DNA of 64,000 bases from Owenia fusiformis (GCA_903813345.2 CAIIXF020000011.1:35376166-35440165); one strand, 5' to 3'. Shown: positions 23,871-35,629, counted from the stretch's first letter. A program made the numbers and translations. The notes: a model not told the origin generated them from the sequence alone.

Positions 23871-26860
23871 AGGCTGAGGACTAAACTTGCCATAATTTTC
23901 AATCTCAGATTAACAGTAGTATCTAACTTCAGCTGGACAGCCACTCAAAATGTATATATAGCCCATAAAATACATTTTTCTCAATTGAAGTCACTATTTA
24001 TGTTTTTAGCCTCATAGGATAGGAGGTACATGAACATGCTAATTTTACCTAGATCACAAGCCTTACCACAAATATAAAATATATAGGAATAGAGTTGATA
24101 TGTGTGAGAACCTTAAACTTCCCATATTATTGGGGATGGGACTTGTGATTCATGTGTATTTCTAACTTCTTCACATGTTCATGGATCTAAAATTGTGGCA
24201 GCCATCTTGAATTTGTCATATATGTGGACATGGTTTTGGTTGTGCTGAATTTGTTTAAAAATAACATTTTTTGTATACCTTCGACAAGTGAGATAGGCAT
24301 TTGAAATTAAATACAGATAGTATACTTGACATTTAATGCAGTAAACGGTAATACAATTCAGTATTACATAATAAGTGAGTCCAGACAAAAAGTTGTTATT
24401 GTGTTAGTTTGACTGGGCATAAATTACACTCATTGGCCTTGGTTTTCTTAATTGGCTTGGATAAAATGTTGTTCTATTTATTCAGAAAAGGAGTATACAT
24501 GTAGTTCACATTCATTCCATCCTCTTGTAGAAATGAATCTCATGTTAGCTTCCATGTCATGACTGAGTTTGGGTTCCCCTTCTAGAGAAAAAATATATTC
24601 CCTCTTGAAGTATCATATTGACCATTGCTATACACTCCATATTTAATCCTCCCTGTAAATAACATTGATATGACATCGCTGATCTGGGGTTTGGGTAATG
24701 TGGGACATGAGTTGCTACTTTTTCAATCTCTTATTCAATATAATATTTTTTCCTTAAACCCTCATATTTAATATTTTTGGAGTGGTAATTCAATTATTTA
24801 CCTATTTTTATTCTTTATCCATTAGTTGAGCTCTGTTCCGCTCTGTTAGGTAACATGAAAACATATTTATGAACTTTTGCAAATGCGTGGAAAAAGTGAT
24901 ATCTGTGGAATACGGAAAATATTTCACAGATATCACCTTTTGCCAGGGATTTGAAAACTACCACCAATATGATGTCTTTTGTTACATAGTGATTTCATGA
25001 CATCAAGGGGATGAATGAATGAATGGATGTTGTTTTGATTGTTTTGTTTAGTTTAATAGGTGAACTATGGGATAATTAGAACATCCTATGAATTTTCGTG
25101 ATGTCGTGTTAATCCACTCATTGATATCAATATCTGCGCTAATCTGCTATGCTAACTTGGCAAGATATTGATATCAACTCGGAGATAAAGATGAAATCAT
25201 TTAAAATCATATGATATCCTATACATATCCTTTACTGTGCCACAACTTTCTCATATGTTATATTTTGGCACAGGCCATCATTTGTTTTCCTTGAATTCAT
25301 GCTTTTGTTCCTCGTTTTAGATATGAGAGGAAATCTTTGATTTTCCTTGTATTTATGTTGCTTAAATGTTGCCCTGTGATGTTGATTAAAGTTAATAGTA
25401 ATCCACTACAGTCACAGTCGAAATGTACCCATTGCTAGCCCAGAACCTACCAAAATAGCATTTGCATTTTGCCAATATTGCCCTATGTGCTTTTCCATGA
25501 AAATAGTTTTAATCGTATCTTTTCTTCAGTATTTCATACATTACATTTTAATACATTTAAATTGGTTTATACATATATATATTATTTAAGTTTAAGTTAT
25601 TGTTGATATATAGTGATGAAACTTTTGATATGTTTTAATTGAGAAAAACAAGCTTAACATTTAAAAAAAGTGCCAAGGTGGGATCCTAATTCATAATTTT
25701 CCAGAAAGCTGGATTCATATTTAACAATCATGGGGACTTCACTTGAAATAAAACACATTGTTTTAATAATAAACAGATGTATTTATGGCCAGGAAGTACT
25801 CATGGTGAAAGATATATTGCCGTTTAAAATCTTAAAATCTTAATCTCTTAAGTGTCAATTGGGAAAATAAGAATAATTTCCTCAATATGACAATATTCAG
25901 TGCTGTATGTGTATACATACATGTCTTTTTCAAAATGGTTGCCAATCAACAACAAGCTTAATAGTTTGTTGGTTGGTTTGGTGGAAGACTCGGTAAACAG
26001 AGACATCGTCCATGATTTGGTCAGGGGAGATGAAGAGGGTTCTGCAATACTGTCATAATATATAGCCCTTGAAATCTATTCCGATCTTCAAGATTTTCTC
26101 TCGCCAGAAGGTTTCTGGCCCTTTCTAACTATATGTATATATGTATGTCTCTCCTGCGTGGTTTCTATCTATCACATTTCTCTCTAATGTATGTTTCATT
26201 GCAACAACTAAAGTTGCACTACCATTGCAGATGCATGTTTATTGCAAGTTATTAAAGAGACTCTCTGGTGAATTTGAGTAAAAAGAACATTGTAAGATAA
26301 ATACACATTTGCTGTGTAAAGGCGAAAACGATAATGTTTAAAGCTCATAATCCAATAAACTAAATGCGAGTAGTAACACTCTTCATTTTTGTCATTAGAA
26401 ATTCAAAATTCAGTCTAACTGATGTTGAATTTGGAATCGACATGAAAAAATACATCAAGAAATGTGATTTTCAAATGAGTCCATCAACTTTAAAATTGAT
26501 TTTTCTTCGAAAATGTGACATTTAGGTCAGGGAGATCCCTCATAGTCCCCATGTTGTAAAACACAAAAAGTGAAATATCTTTTCTTGTGTTTTGCAGATA
26601 ATATTTTCTTTTACTGGAGATATTTTAATTTGTACAACTATCAGATACAAAAGAGTAATATGAAATGTGAACCACTAAAAATTAATATTCAAGTTTAATG
26701 GAACTTGGTTATACCTTGCAATGTTATTTCACCCGAATTAACAACCTGGCGGGGAAAATGGTAACTACCTACTTGCAACTGATTAATTAAATATATTTTA
26801 CATTCCCAAAATTTTGAAGCCAATTTTATGAAATATTATGCCCAGAAGCAAAGAAACTTA
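23871..26860. other. No gene; two DNA hairpins
   Basis: Hairpin 1: GTGATATCTGTG (24896-24907) with CACAGATATCAC (24925-24936), 17-nt loop. Hairpin 2: TTGATATCAATATCT (25121-25135) with AGATATTGATATCAA (25163-25177), 27-nt loop. 25660-25830 is a diverged direct copy of 38180-38340. Nothing else is supported. Confidence 0.6.
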
Positions 26861-26946
26861 TAGCAAAGATACATTTTTGTTTGCAAAGATACAATCTCTT
26901 TGTTAGCAAAGGTACAATCTTTGTTAGCAAAGATACAATCTTTGTT
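26861..26946 (+). repeat. Tandem 21-bp repeat
   Basis: Four units of about 21 bp, TTAGCAAAGATACAATCTTTG. Each unit contains the inverted pair CAAAGAT-ACA-ATCTTTG. Confidence 0.85.
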
Positions 26947-27039
26947 ATATTTTAAGATGCATATATTTCCAATATAAAGTGAAAACTATAATCTCACAAG
27001 ACCTAAAATGAAATTGATTCTCGTACTTCATAAATATAA

Positions 27040-27780
27040 AATTTTGGCACCAATCGTATCAGTGTAGCATGCACTGATGTAAAGATATCATCATTGCTAT
27101 ATTTCTGGTGGCCATTTTTAGAAATACATAATTTCTGGCAGCCATTTTGAAAAATGCATATATTTTGAATCTAAAGTGCAAGTCTCGAAAAAAGTACAAG
27201 ACTCAAAACCTAATTAAATATAGATTCTACAACTACATTAATGTATTTTTGACACCAATCTTATAGTTGTAGCATGCACAGAAACAAAGCTATTGTCTCT
27301 GATGTATTTTTGGTGGCCATTTTGAAAAATGTGTATATTTACAATATAAAGCGCCATCTAGGTTGTGTCTTTGGATAAATTTGTTTCTATTGCCCTAAGG
27401 TATTTCCATGCCAAAGGGGACATTCTGTAAGGTAAGATATCTAAATTTGTAAGTATTCGTAAGGTATGATATCGTTGTTATATTTCTGGCATTCATTTTG
27501 AAAAACGCGTATATTTTGAATATAAAGTGGAAGTTCTTAATTTTCAAGACTCGTGATCTTATAACATAGATTCTGCGAATACATCACTGTATTTTATGAC
27601 ATCAATCTTATAGTTGTAGCATGCACAGAAGCAAAGATATTGTCTCTGATGTATTTTTGGTAGCCATTTTGAAAAATGTGTATATTTCCAATATAAAGCA
27701 CCATCAAGCTTGTGTCTTTGGATAAATTTATTTCTTTTGCCCTAAGGTACTTCCATGCCAAATGGGACATTTGCATCATA
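27040..27780 (+). repeat. Tandem ~350-bp repeat
   Basis: 27235-27430 and 27585-27775 are close copies (TATAGTTGTAGCATGCACAG, ATTGTCTCTGATGTATTTTT, TTGTGTCTTTGGATAAATTT). A more diverged third copy begins near 27040. Confidence 0.8.
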
Positions 27781-29035
27781 CAATGAAGTCCAAATGTAGT
27801 TAACCCATCTACTATGTAGGGACCGGGGGTTCGAACGAACGGTCAGGGTTTCCCAAAAAATATTTGCTGAAAAATTCATTGCAATAACCAGAAACATTCA
27901 TTCAATTTATATGATCATAATAAAGTTACACTTCTCTCCAAAAGTTTGGCAACCTTAGGCACGGAGTAGGAATCCCTAATTTTTGGAAGACCCCTGATCA
28001 TCATATACATTATGCAAAGAAATATCAATAATCTCGCACAATATATTTCCTAACTTAAAAGCTGCTTCATCTGCGGTGAAATAAACCAACTGTCTTAATA
28101 CTGATAAAACATATTTTCTTTCAAATCTATGCGCCTCCGTTTTGTTTTATTTCAAACAAAAATTCTTGCCTGGAGCAATTAATTATTAAATAATTTTGAA
28201 ACATTTTGAAATGAGTTATTATATAAAGCATACATGTATGTATCACTTCGATTCCTTATATTTTTGAGAATGAAATTGTCCAAAAATGAAAAAATACAAT
28301 TTTCTGAAATTGTCTGGATTTCTTTCATACATATTAATACAATAGTATGTAAAATCAACCCTTTTATCAATAATCTTGTCAAATTTGATGAACTGATTGC
28401 TTATTAGGTAAATTCTAATGTTCCATGTATTGAACTCTCCATCTACAAAAAAAATCATAAAAATTCCTTCAAAATTGAGATAGTTATTCCCAAACTAAGG
28501 AGGTGATGTTTCTGGGGTCACCCTGTACAGGAAATCCATTTGAAGCCCCTCCTACCTTAGAAATGAATGAATGTGAATCGCTCAACAATAAGAACTTTTG
28601 GAGATTAAATAAAGCCCTGATATCTAAATAGAATTATATACAAAATATGTATATTCACCTGAAATATGAGAGGATTAGTCTTGCACAAGTTTCAAATCGT
28701 GTGTCCAAAAAGGATTTGACAGCATTCTTTAATAAAATAATAAGAGTTCATTTTTCGAAACAAAGTCTTTAATGATTCACAAATTCTTCTAAAATGTTTT
28801 CATTTCTCAAAACAATTCTCGACATTATTAATAATAAAAAACAGCGAACGTTGAAAGGGAATGGAATGCTTGATTTTGTACCTTTATAAGTCTTTATTTT
28901 TATTACATTTATTAAATACTGTAATCATATATTATCTCCACGATTGGAGGGGCAATAAATATAATAATAATAACTAGACTTTGGAAATTGAAAAAGTTCA
29001 ATTTCAGACTCCAGATTTAGATTTTTTAAGCTGAG
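27781..29035. other. No gene recognised
   Basis: AT-rich, no supported coding region. A lone mariner-type terminus word (CACCCTGTACAG) lies at about 28520. Confidence 0.4.
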
Positions 29036-30255
29036 TCATCCACAATAAGCCGATGGATTGATAGGAGGAAGGATAGGACAGAATAGGAAGGAAGGATAGG
29101 ATAGAATAGGAAGAAAGGATAGGATAGTATAGGGTATGAAGGATAGAATAGGATACGATAGAATCCGAAGAAAGAATAAGATAGGACAGAATAGGAAGGA
29201 TAGGATAGGATAGGAAGGATAGGAAAGAAGGATAGGATTGGATAGGATAGGTGGGATGGATATAGCCGAGTATTCCAGAATAAGCCAAGTCATCCAGAAT
29301 AAGCTGAGTCATCCAGAATAAGCCGAGTCATCCATAATAAGCCGATGGATGGATGGATTGATGGATGAATGGATGGATTGATAGGATAGGAAGGATAGGA
29401 CAGAATAGGAAGAAAGGATAGGATAGTATAGGATAGGAAGGATAGAATAGTATACGATAGAATCCGAAGAAAGAATAAGATAGGACAGAATAGGAAGGGT
29501 AGGATAGGATAGGAAGGAAGGATAGGATAAGAAGGATAGGAAAGAAGGATAGGATTGGATAGGATAGGTGGGATGGATATTATAGTCGAGTCATCCAAAA
29601 TAGCCAAGTCATCCAGAATAGGCTGAGTCATCCAGAATAAGCCGAGTCATCCAGAATGAGCCGATGGATGGATGGATTGATGGATGAATGGATGAATTCA
29701 TAGGATAGGAAGGATAGGACAGAATAGGAAGAAAGGATATGATAGTATAGGATAGGATAGGATAGGAAGGATAGAATAGGATATGATAGAATCCGAAGAA
29801 AGAATAAGATAGGACAGAATAGGAAGGATGGGATAGGAAGGAAGGAAGGAAGGAAGGAAGGAAGGATAGGATAGGAAGGATAGGAAAGAAGGATAGGATT
29901 GAATAGGATAGGTGGGATGGATATAGCCGAGTCGTCCAGAATAAGTCAAGTCGTCCAGTCCTATCCCTCTTTCCTATCCTTCTTATCCTATCCTTCCTTC
30001 CAGAATAGGAAGGGAGGATAGGATAGAATAGGAAGAAACAATAGGATAGTATAGGATAGGAAGGAAGGATAGGATAGGAAGGATAGGAAAGAAGGATAGG
30101 ATTGGATAGGATATAGGATAGGATATAGGATAGGATATAGGATAGATATAGGATAGGATATAGGATAGGATATAGAATAGGAAGGAAGGATATGATAGGA
30201 AGGAAGGATAGATAGGAAGGATATGATCAGACAGGATAGGAAGGAAGGATGGATG
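29036..30255. repeat. GGATA satellite with ~310-bp higher-order period
   Basis: Dense GGATA/GGAAGGATAGGA tandem repeats. Larger blocks recur about every 300-310 bp, each starting with GCCGAGTCATCCAGAATAAG and GATGGATGGATTGAT (near 29280-29380 and 29590-29690) and containing GATAGAATCCGAAGAAAGAA. A short segment at 29958-30000 is in the opposite orientation (CCTATCC). 30100-30180 is ATAGGATAGGAT. The apparent ORFs of repeated SYPILPIL on the minus strand are translations of this repeat, not genes. Confidence 0.95.
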
Positions 30256-30914
30256 ACTTTCTATAAGGATATCATCAGATCGATTTTTCAAAACGCCATA
30301 ACTTTCGAACCGGAAGTCGGATCAAAACTTGGTTTGCAGATTCGGATTCCTGAGTAAATTCTACCCTTAATTCATAACTCATATGTTAAATTTGGAGAAC
30401 TTTTCATTTTGACCTACTTTCTGGACGCCATATTTCAAAATCGGTAAGCGTAATCAAAAATCTAATGTCATATCTTTGCTTTGGCTTTTTCTAAGCTACA
30501 TGATGAAAAAAAGATTTAGGAAAATGTAAGATTTGACCTAGTTCTTGACCTTTGACCTAGATAAAAATTTGACCCAATTTCCGAGGAACTAGATACTGGA
30601 CATAAATTGACTGAATAATGATCTTTATTGGAAGCCTTATGGTTATCGAGAAAACTGGGAAAGAATTATAAAGAATAATAAATAAGAATACTGACAAAAA
30701 CAATAGACTCCAGATTGACATCTGTAGTCTAATAATAACATAACAAAAAATTGTTTCAATCTTAGAATATTTCAGGCTTATGTCATTCCTTTTCATGTCT
30801 ATTTTCTGAAAATCCCCATAGTGTAGGTCAATTGTTCATGTTACTTAGAAATTTGTCAACCCCATAGATCTGATTCTGCCTTTAAGAGCAGATTATTTCT
30901 TATTTTCAATTCAA
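30256..30914. other. Repeat-like DNA upstream of the retrotransposon
   Basis: Contains words like AACGCCATAACTTTCGAACC, CGCCATATTTC and TGACCTTTGACCTAG, typical of the dispersed repeats elsewhere in the window. No gene. Confidence 0.4.
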
Positions 30915-31123
30915 AGAATAATCATTTATGTTCGGTTGAGTGTAATGAATTAGAACATAAATATTTTCTATTGTGTACTTGTAAACTCGGTTACCAATCA
31001 GATTGGCGTGTAGTTTCATGCATGTGTTTGTTTCTGAGTGAGCGAGTTGTATTGTTATTGTGGTAGATTGCTGGATATTTAGGATCATTCTGGCTTTGGT
31101 CGCCTATGCATGAACACTTCACA
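30915..31123 (+). repeat. Split direct repeat A1
   Basis: 209 bp, identical by eye to 35706-35914. Its 3' edge lies 22 bp before the Gag start codon, so it probably contains or adjoins the promoter and leader. Confidence 0.93.
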
Positions 31124-31145
31124 TACAGTTCAATAAACACACAAC

Positions 31146-33695
31146 ATGGATCAGCCTGCCACGTTAAAAAACGTGACAGATATTATTTCCTCAGAATTCA
31201 ACAAGTTTTCGAGAGCTCTTAGAGAAGATAATGAGGAGACAAACACACAACTTCTAAAGAAATTCAAGCAAGGCGATTTCAACTTCAAGAGAAAGGGTAA
31301 CAAAGTGCAGTATGAATTTAATTCGAAACTAAAAGAACGCTTTGATACTTCCCAGAATCTGTTGGAACGTGCTGCTAAGGTGGAATCCGTTGAAAAGCAA
31401 GACGAACTGATTATGAAAACGCACGAAACGCTTCAAGAAGGCATCGCGGCAGTTTCGGCAGAGAAGACTATCAACGAGACGCGGCATGGGGAAACCAATT
31501 CCAACCAGGGAATTTCTACGGTGGACCGACCTACGGGAACCGGGGCTACGGCTGTCGCGGAAATTATTTTGCCAACAACATCAGCCAACGTGGTAGAGGT
31601 CACTTCAAGCCAGGCGGCTGCTGGGTCTGCGGGGACCTTTCGCACTGGGCAGATTCCTGTACAAAGAAGACAAGTACCGACGTTGCATCTCGATAGACCC
31701 CACACTTCTGGTCAGGGAGCTATAGACAAGTTAAGTAGCTCAAATGATATTTTGAATTCACTGGGAAACAAAGTAAATGTAAAAGGCAGTTTAAAGAGGC
31801 ATTTCAGTTTCTGGCAAAGCATTAACACAAATAGTTATGTACTTGACATAATAGCTAATGGCTATAAAATTCCATTTGAACAAATTCCACCTAGAGCTAT
31901 TTTGAATAACAACAAATCTGCAATTGAAAATTCCGATTTTGTAGTAAAAGAAATACAGGCACTAGAAATTCTGGGTTGTATAAAAGAAGTTGATGAGATT
32001 CCATGGGTTGTTAATCCTTTGACGGTTGCGGAAAATTCATCTGGCAAGAAACGTTTGGTTTTAGATATGAGACATCCGAATGAGTACATTTTAAAATCTA
32101 GTGTGAAATATGAAGATTTGTCAACTGCTAAAAATTATTTGAAAAAAGGATCAAAATTAATATCCTTTGACGTCACTTCCGGTTACCATCACATCGATAT
32201 TTGCGAACCTCATCAAACTTTTTTAGGGTTTTCGTGGAACATGTTAGGTGTACAAAAGTTCTACGTTTTCACTGTATTGCCTTTTGGAATCAGTACTGGA
32301 GGTTTAGTATTCACCAAAGTTTTCAAAAGTCTTGTCACTCATTGGAGGTCAAAAGGTCTCAAGGTCATTCTCTATTTAGATGATGCTCTAAACGTTTCTG
32401 ACAGTACTAAACAATCAAAACTGGACGCCGCTCTTTTGAGGTCGGATTTGAACAGTGCAGGATATGTCATTAATGAGAAAAAGTCAGAGTTCAATCCACA
32501 GGGATCCTTGACTTGGTTGGGTTTTGTTCTAGATATGAACCAAGGCAAAATTTTCGTTCCAGATTCAAAAATTGAACATTTGAAGAATTTGGTCATCCTT
32601 ACGTTGAAACAGAAAAAGGTTACTTATAGACAAATAGCATCAATTGTCGGAAAAATCATTTCAATGGGACATGGTTTAGGGAAGATAACTTTGCTAATGA
32701 CTAGGTATCTCAGCATGAAAACTGCTGGAATTTCAAATTGGGATCAATATACAGTGCTATCAGATTTTGATCGAACAGAATTAACATTTTGGTTATCAAA
32801 CATACATGTATACAACGGTGTCGATTTGATAGAATGTCACGCTCCAGAACGATTTGTATATTCTGACGCTTCTGAAAGCGCAGCGGCCGGTTATATAATT
32901 GAGCATGGCGAACTCAAAAATCAATCTATCAGTTATCAAGCGTGGACGGATTCAGAAAAGGTAAAAAGTTCAACTTGGAGAGAATTAAAGGCAGTAGAAA
33001 TTGTTCTAAGTTCTTTCAAAAGTGAGCTTATTGACAAGTCCGTTTCTTGGTCTACAGACAATCAAAATGTGTGCAGAATTACAAGTAAAGGAAGCATGGT
33101 CACTGAGCTTCAGGCTTTGGCAATTAGAATTTTTGAATTTTGTAGGAAGTTCAAAATAGACTTGAATTTTTACTGGATTCCAAGAAAGTTCAATCAAAGA
33201 GCAGACGATTTGAGCAAAATGATCGATCCAGATGATTGGATGGTGTGTACATCTATTTTCAAATTTCTGAATCAAAGATATGGGCCTCATTCCATTGATC
33301 GTTTCGCTAGCGTAGATAATACAAAACTACCACGTTTTAATTCCAAATTCGCCCAACCCTCTACCGAAGGGGTAGATGCTTTCAGTTTCAACTGGGAAAA
33401 TGAAAACAATTGGCTTGTTCCACCTATTCAACTTGTAGGGCGGGTAGTCGATCATTTGATAGCTTGTAAGGCTATGGGAACGCTCATCGTACCAAAGTCG
33501 ACATCGTCTTATTTCTGGCCTCTCATTTTTAAAGATGGGAATTTTGCTCCAACTGTGGTAGATCAAATAGAGTTTTGCAATCCCATGAATATTTTTCAAC
33601 AAGGACGTTTTCTTAACACTGTGTTTGGAACGAAAAAGTTAAAATCACATGTTCTGGCCTTGAGGTTAAATGGAAAGTTGGGCACATCATATTAA
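31146..33695 (+). CDS. Gag N-terminus joined to Pol (RT, RNase H)
   Basis: 849 codons from ATG at 31146. Residues 1-100 are Gag-like and charged (KKFKQGDFNFKRKGNKVQYE). Residues 105-180 are low-complexity and out of frame with the true Gag tail (next entry). RT spans about 285-470: FDVTSGYHHI (catalytic D342), LPFGIST, and YLDD at 410-413. RNase H spans about 568-690: YSDAS (D574), WREL (E613), STDN (D638), RADDLSK. A C-terminal extension (718-800, with DRFAS, GVDAF and W-P-L) is of a type seen in this retrotransposon group. It acts in reverse transcription of the element RNA. No internal stop, so it may be functional as an enzyme. Confidence 0.93.
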   Translation: MDQPATLKNVTDIISSEFNKFSRALREDNEETNTQLLKKFKQGDFNFKRKGNKVQYEFNSKLKERFDTSQNLLERAAKVESVEKQDELIMKTHETLQEGIAAVSAEKTINETRHGETNSNQGISTVDRPTGTGATAVAEIILPTTSANVVEVTSSQAAAGSAGTFRTGQIPVQRRQVPTLHLDRPHTSGQGAIDKLSSSNDILNSLGNKVNVKGSLKRHFSFWQSINTNSYVLDIIANGYKIPFEQIPPRAILNNNKSAIENSDFVVKEIQALEILGCIKEVDEIPWVVNPLTVAENSSGKKRLVLDMRHPNEYILKSSVKYEDLSTAKNYLKKGSKLISFDVTSGYHHIDICEPHQTFLGFSWNMLGVQKFYVFTVLPFGISTGGLVFTKVFKSLVTHWRSKGLKVILYLDDALNVSDSTKQSKLDAALLRSDLNSAGYVINEKKSEFNPQGSLTWLGFVLDMNQGKIFVPDSKIEHLKNLVILTLKQKKVTYRQIASIVGKIISMGHGLGKITLLMTRYLSMKTAGISNWDQYTVLSDFDRTELTFWLSNIHVYNGVDLIECHAPERFVYSDASESAAAGYIIEHGELKNQSISYQAWTDSEKVKSSTWRELKAVEIVLSSFKSELIDKSVSWSTDNQNVCRITSKGSMVTELQALAIRIFEFCRKFKIDLNFYWIPRKFNQRADDLSKMIDPDDWMVCTSIFKFLNQRYGPHSIDRFASVDNTKLPRFNSKFAQPSTEGVDAFSFNWENENNWLVPPIQLVGRVVDHLIACKAMGTLIVPKSTSSYFWPLIFKDGNFAPTVVDQIEFCNPMNIFQQGRFLNTVFGTKKLKSHVLALRLNGKLGTSY
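31394..31696 (+). CDS. Gag C-terminal part with CCHC zinc knuckle, other frame
   Basis: A frame shifted by -1 from the Pol ORF is open from 31394 to a stop at 31694-31696. It encodes a Gly/Tyr/Arg-rich stretch (GNFYGGPTYGNRGYG and RGRGHFKPGG) followed by CWVCGDLSHWADSC, an exact C-x2-C-x4-H-x4-C zinc knuckle, starting at 31619. This is a standard nucleic-acid-binding tail of retroelement Gag. It has no start codon of its own, so it must be reached from the 31146 frame by a frame change somewhere in about 31391-31450, either a ribosomal shift or a copy-specific indel. Confidence 0.85.
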   Translation, partial: KARRTDYENARNASRRHRGSFGREDYQRDAAWGNQFQPGNFYGGPTYGNRGYGCRGNYFANNISQRGRGHFKPGGCWVCGDLSHWADSCTKKTSTDVASR

Positions 33696-33798
33696 GCGTT
33701 TTAAAGATAGCATTGAAAGTCTTTATTGATTTTTAAACAACATATTTACTGAATTTACAGATATATCTTGATTTCATAGATCTCAATTGTAAAAGTAT

Positions 33799-34060
33799 AT
33801 TGATAGCCACTGAGAGTTACATTGATAGCCACCGAGAGCTTATAATGATAGCCACTGAGGAGCTTGAATAGATAACGGATGAGATTTTATAATGATAGCC
33901 ACTGAGAGCTTATATTGATAGCCACTGAGAGCTTATATTGATAGCCACTGAGAGCTTATATTGATAGCCACCGAGGAGCTTATAAATATATAGCCACTAA
34001 GGGTTTGTAAATATAGCCACTGAGAGCTTATATTAATAGCCACTGAGAGCATATAATAAA
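33799..34060 (+). repeat. Minisatellite inside the retrotransposon
   Basis: About ten tandem copies of a 22-24 bp unit, TTGATAGCCACTGAGAGCTT plus ATA, lie between the RT/RNase H ORF and the recombinase ORF. Two stray copies sit at about 34155 and 34180. The unit does not maintain an open frame. Confidence 0.9.
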
Positions 34061-34528
34061 TGTAAATCAGAATTCAATTGTATTACTAACGATTACTAGA
34101 TATTGATAAGAACATAATACATTGATTGCTAATATGAGATTATTTTTAATACCATAGTGATTGCCACTGAGAGCAAAATTTGATAGCCACTGAGAATATA
34201 TGTTGAATGCTACAAAAATCATATTTAGAATATTCCTGAGTGCTTATAAAATCAGACTGCCACTGGAATACTGTTTCAATTCTCAGTAAGAGTATATTTA
34301 TAATTATACTAAGAATATATTTAAAAATCATTGATAATTATTCAAATTAAATTAAATATATACATTGACTTACAAAATGTCAACTTAAATTGAAATGTTT
34401 TATTAGAATTATATGAATGAACATCGTTTTACAGTGATTGATGCAGAGGGATCGGCAGCATTCTGGCTTTAAACATAATTTTATTTTTTAGAGATTCCGC
34501 AGGTTCTCATGAGAGGAGTTTTTGTCAA

Positions 34529-35581
34529 TTGATTTATTTATTAGAAATACAATATGGTTCCAGGGTTATTAAACATGGTATGCTACAATTCGACAATGTG
34601 AAAGACACTCGCCTCAAATCTTTGTCGTCGGATCTTATGACTGAAATCACAAAACATGGGAAAAGCGAAAATACAATTAAGAAGTACAGTTTTTATTTCG
34701 AAAAATGGACTAAGTGGACCAACAGTTTCGATGAAGTAAACGATCTACCAGCCAACTCAAAGTTCGTAGCCATTTTCCTGTTATCACAGTTACAAAGTGG
34801 TTCATCATATAACGTTCTGTATGCTCTTAAATCTGGAATAAGCTGGGCTCACACATCTGCCGGTTTAGAGGACCCCTGTCAGTCTTACTTAGTTCGAAAC
34901 ATTCTAGATGCAGCTAAGAGACAAGCGAGTAAACCAGTTGTTAAAAAAGAACCTTTCACAGCGGATATGTTGCATAAACTGGTCGATTCTTTATCAGATC
35001 AAAGTTCCCTCAAAGAATTAAGAAATGTGACAATTTGCGTTTTGGGATTCGCAGGTTTTTTGCGTTACAGTGAATTAGCTCAGATCACTTTTGGTGACAT
35101 TTCCTTTAGTGAATTTCATTTTACTATAAATATTCCGTCTTCCAAGACTGATGTATACAGAGAAGGGAATTCAGTTGTTGTTGCCAAAACTGGCAATCCT
35201 ACTTGTCCTTACGCTCTTTTACAACGTTATCTAAAAGCGTTGAACTCAAAAAATGAGCTGTCAAAAGAGTGCTTTATATTCAGGGCACTGTCATTTAAGC
35301 CACTTCAAAGAGCTTTTGTTGCAAGAACAGAAAACAAACAATTTTCGTATACAACAGTCAGGGAAATTGTCCGTAGTATGTTAAAGACCATTGGTCTTGA
35401 TCCAAATTTATTTGGCGTTCATTCGTAACGTTCAGGCGGTGCAACTGCTGCAGCCAATGGTTCTGTTTTAGATCGTAATTTTAAACGTCATGGACGTTGG
35501 AAATCAGAATCCGCCAAAGATGGTTACGTTAAAGACGATTTAATACACAAATTAGGTGTAACATTGAACTTGGGTTTATAA
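34529..35581 (+). pseudogene. Tyrosine recombinase with a stop inside the H-x-x-R box
   Basis: Integrase of the element: it would cut and rejoin DNA through a covalent tyrosine link. Core-binding half: KYSFYFEKWTKW to AAKRQ. Catalytic half: GFAGFLRYSEL (first Arg), SSKTD (Lys), TCPYALLQRYL, then H-S-stop-R-S-G-G where the stop is TAA at 35426-35428, then HGRW (His/Trp) and DGYV with the presumed nucleophile Tyr, ending at 35579-35581. The frame is intact on both sides of the single stop. The frame is open before 34529; the first ATG is at 34580. A T-rich tract ending TTTTTTAG at about 34491 could be a splice acceptor supplying an upstream start. Confidence 0.9.
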
Positions 35582-35629
35582 ATAAACAAAATATCATAAA
35601 TAGCATAACTTCTTTCTCTAGTTTTTCTG

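Noticed and set aside
27800-27850. GGGGGTTCGAAC resembling a tRNA B box
   Set aside because: No matching A box, acceptor stem or anticodon arm at the right spacing could be found upstream.
29004-30291. Five minus-strand ORFs of 83-113 codons rich in Ser, Tyr, Pro, Ile and Leu
   Set aside because: They are translations of the GGATA satellite in several frames; a 5-bp repeat without stop codons stays open in all phases.
34529-34531. 34529 as start codon of the recombinase
   Set aside because: The codon is TTG and the frame is open further upstream; the first ATG is at 34580, or an upstream exon supplies the start.
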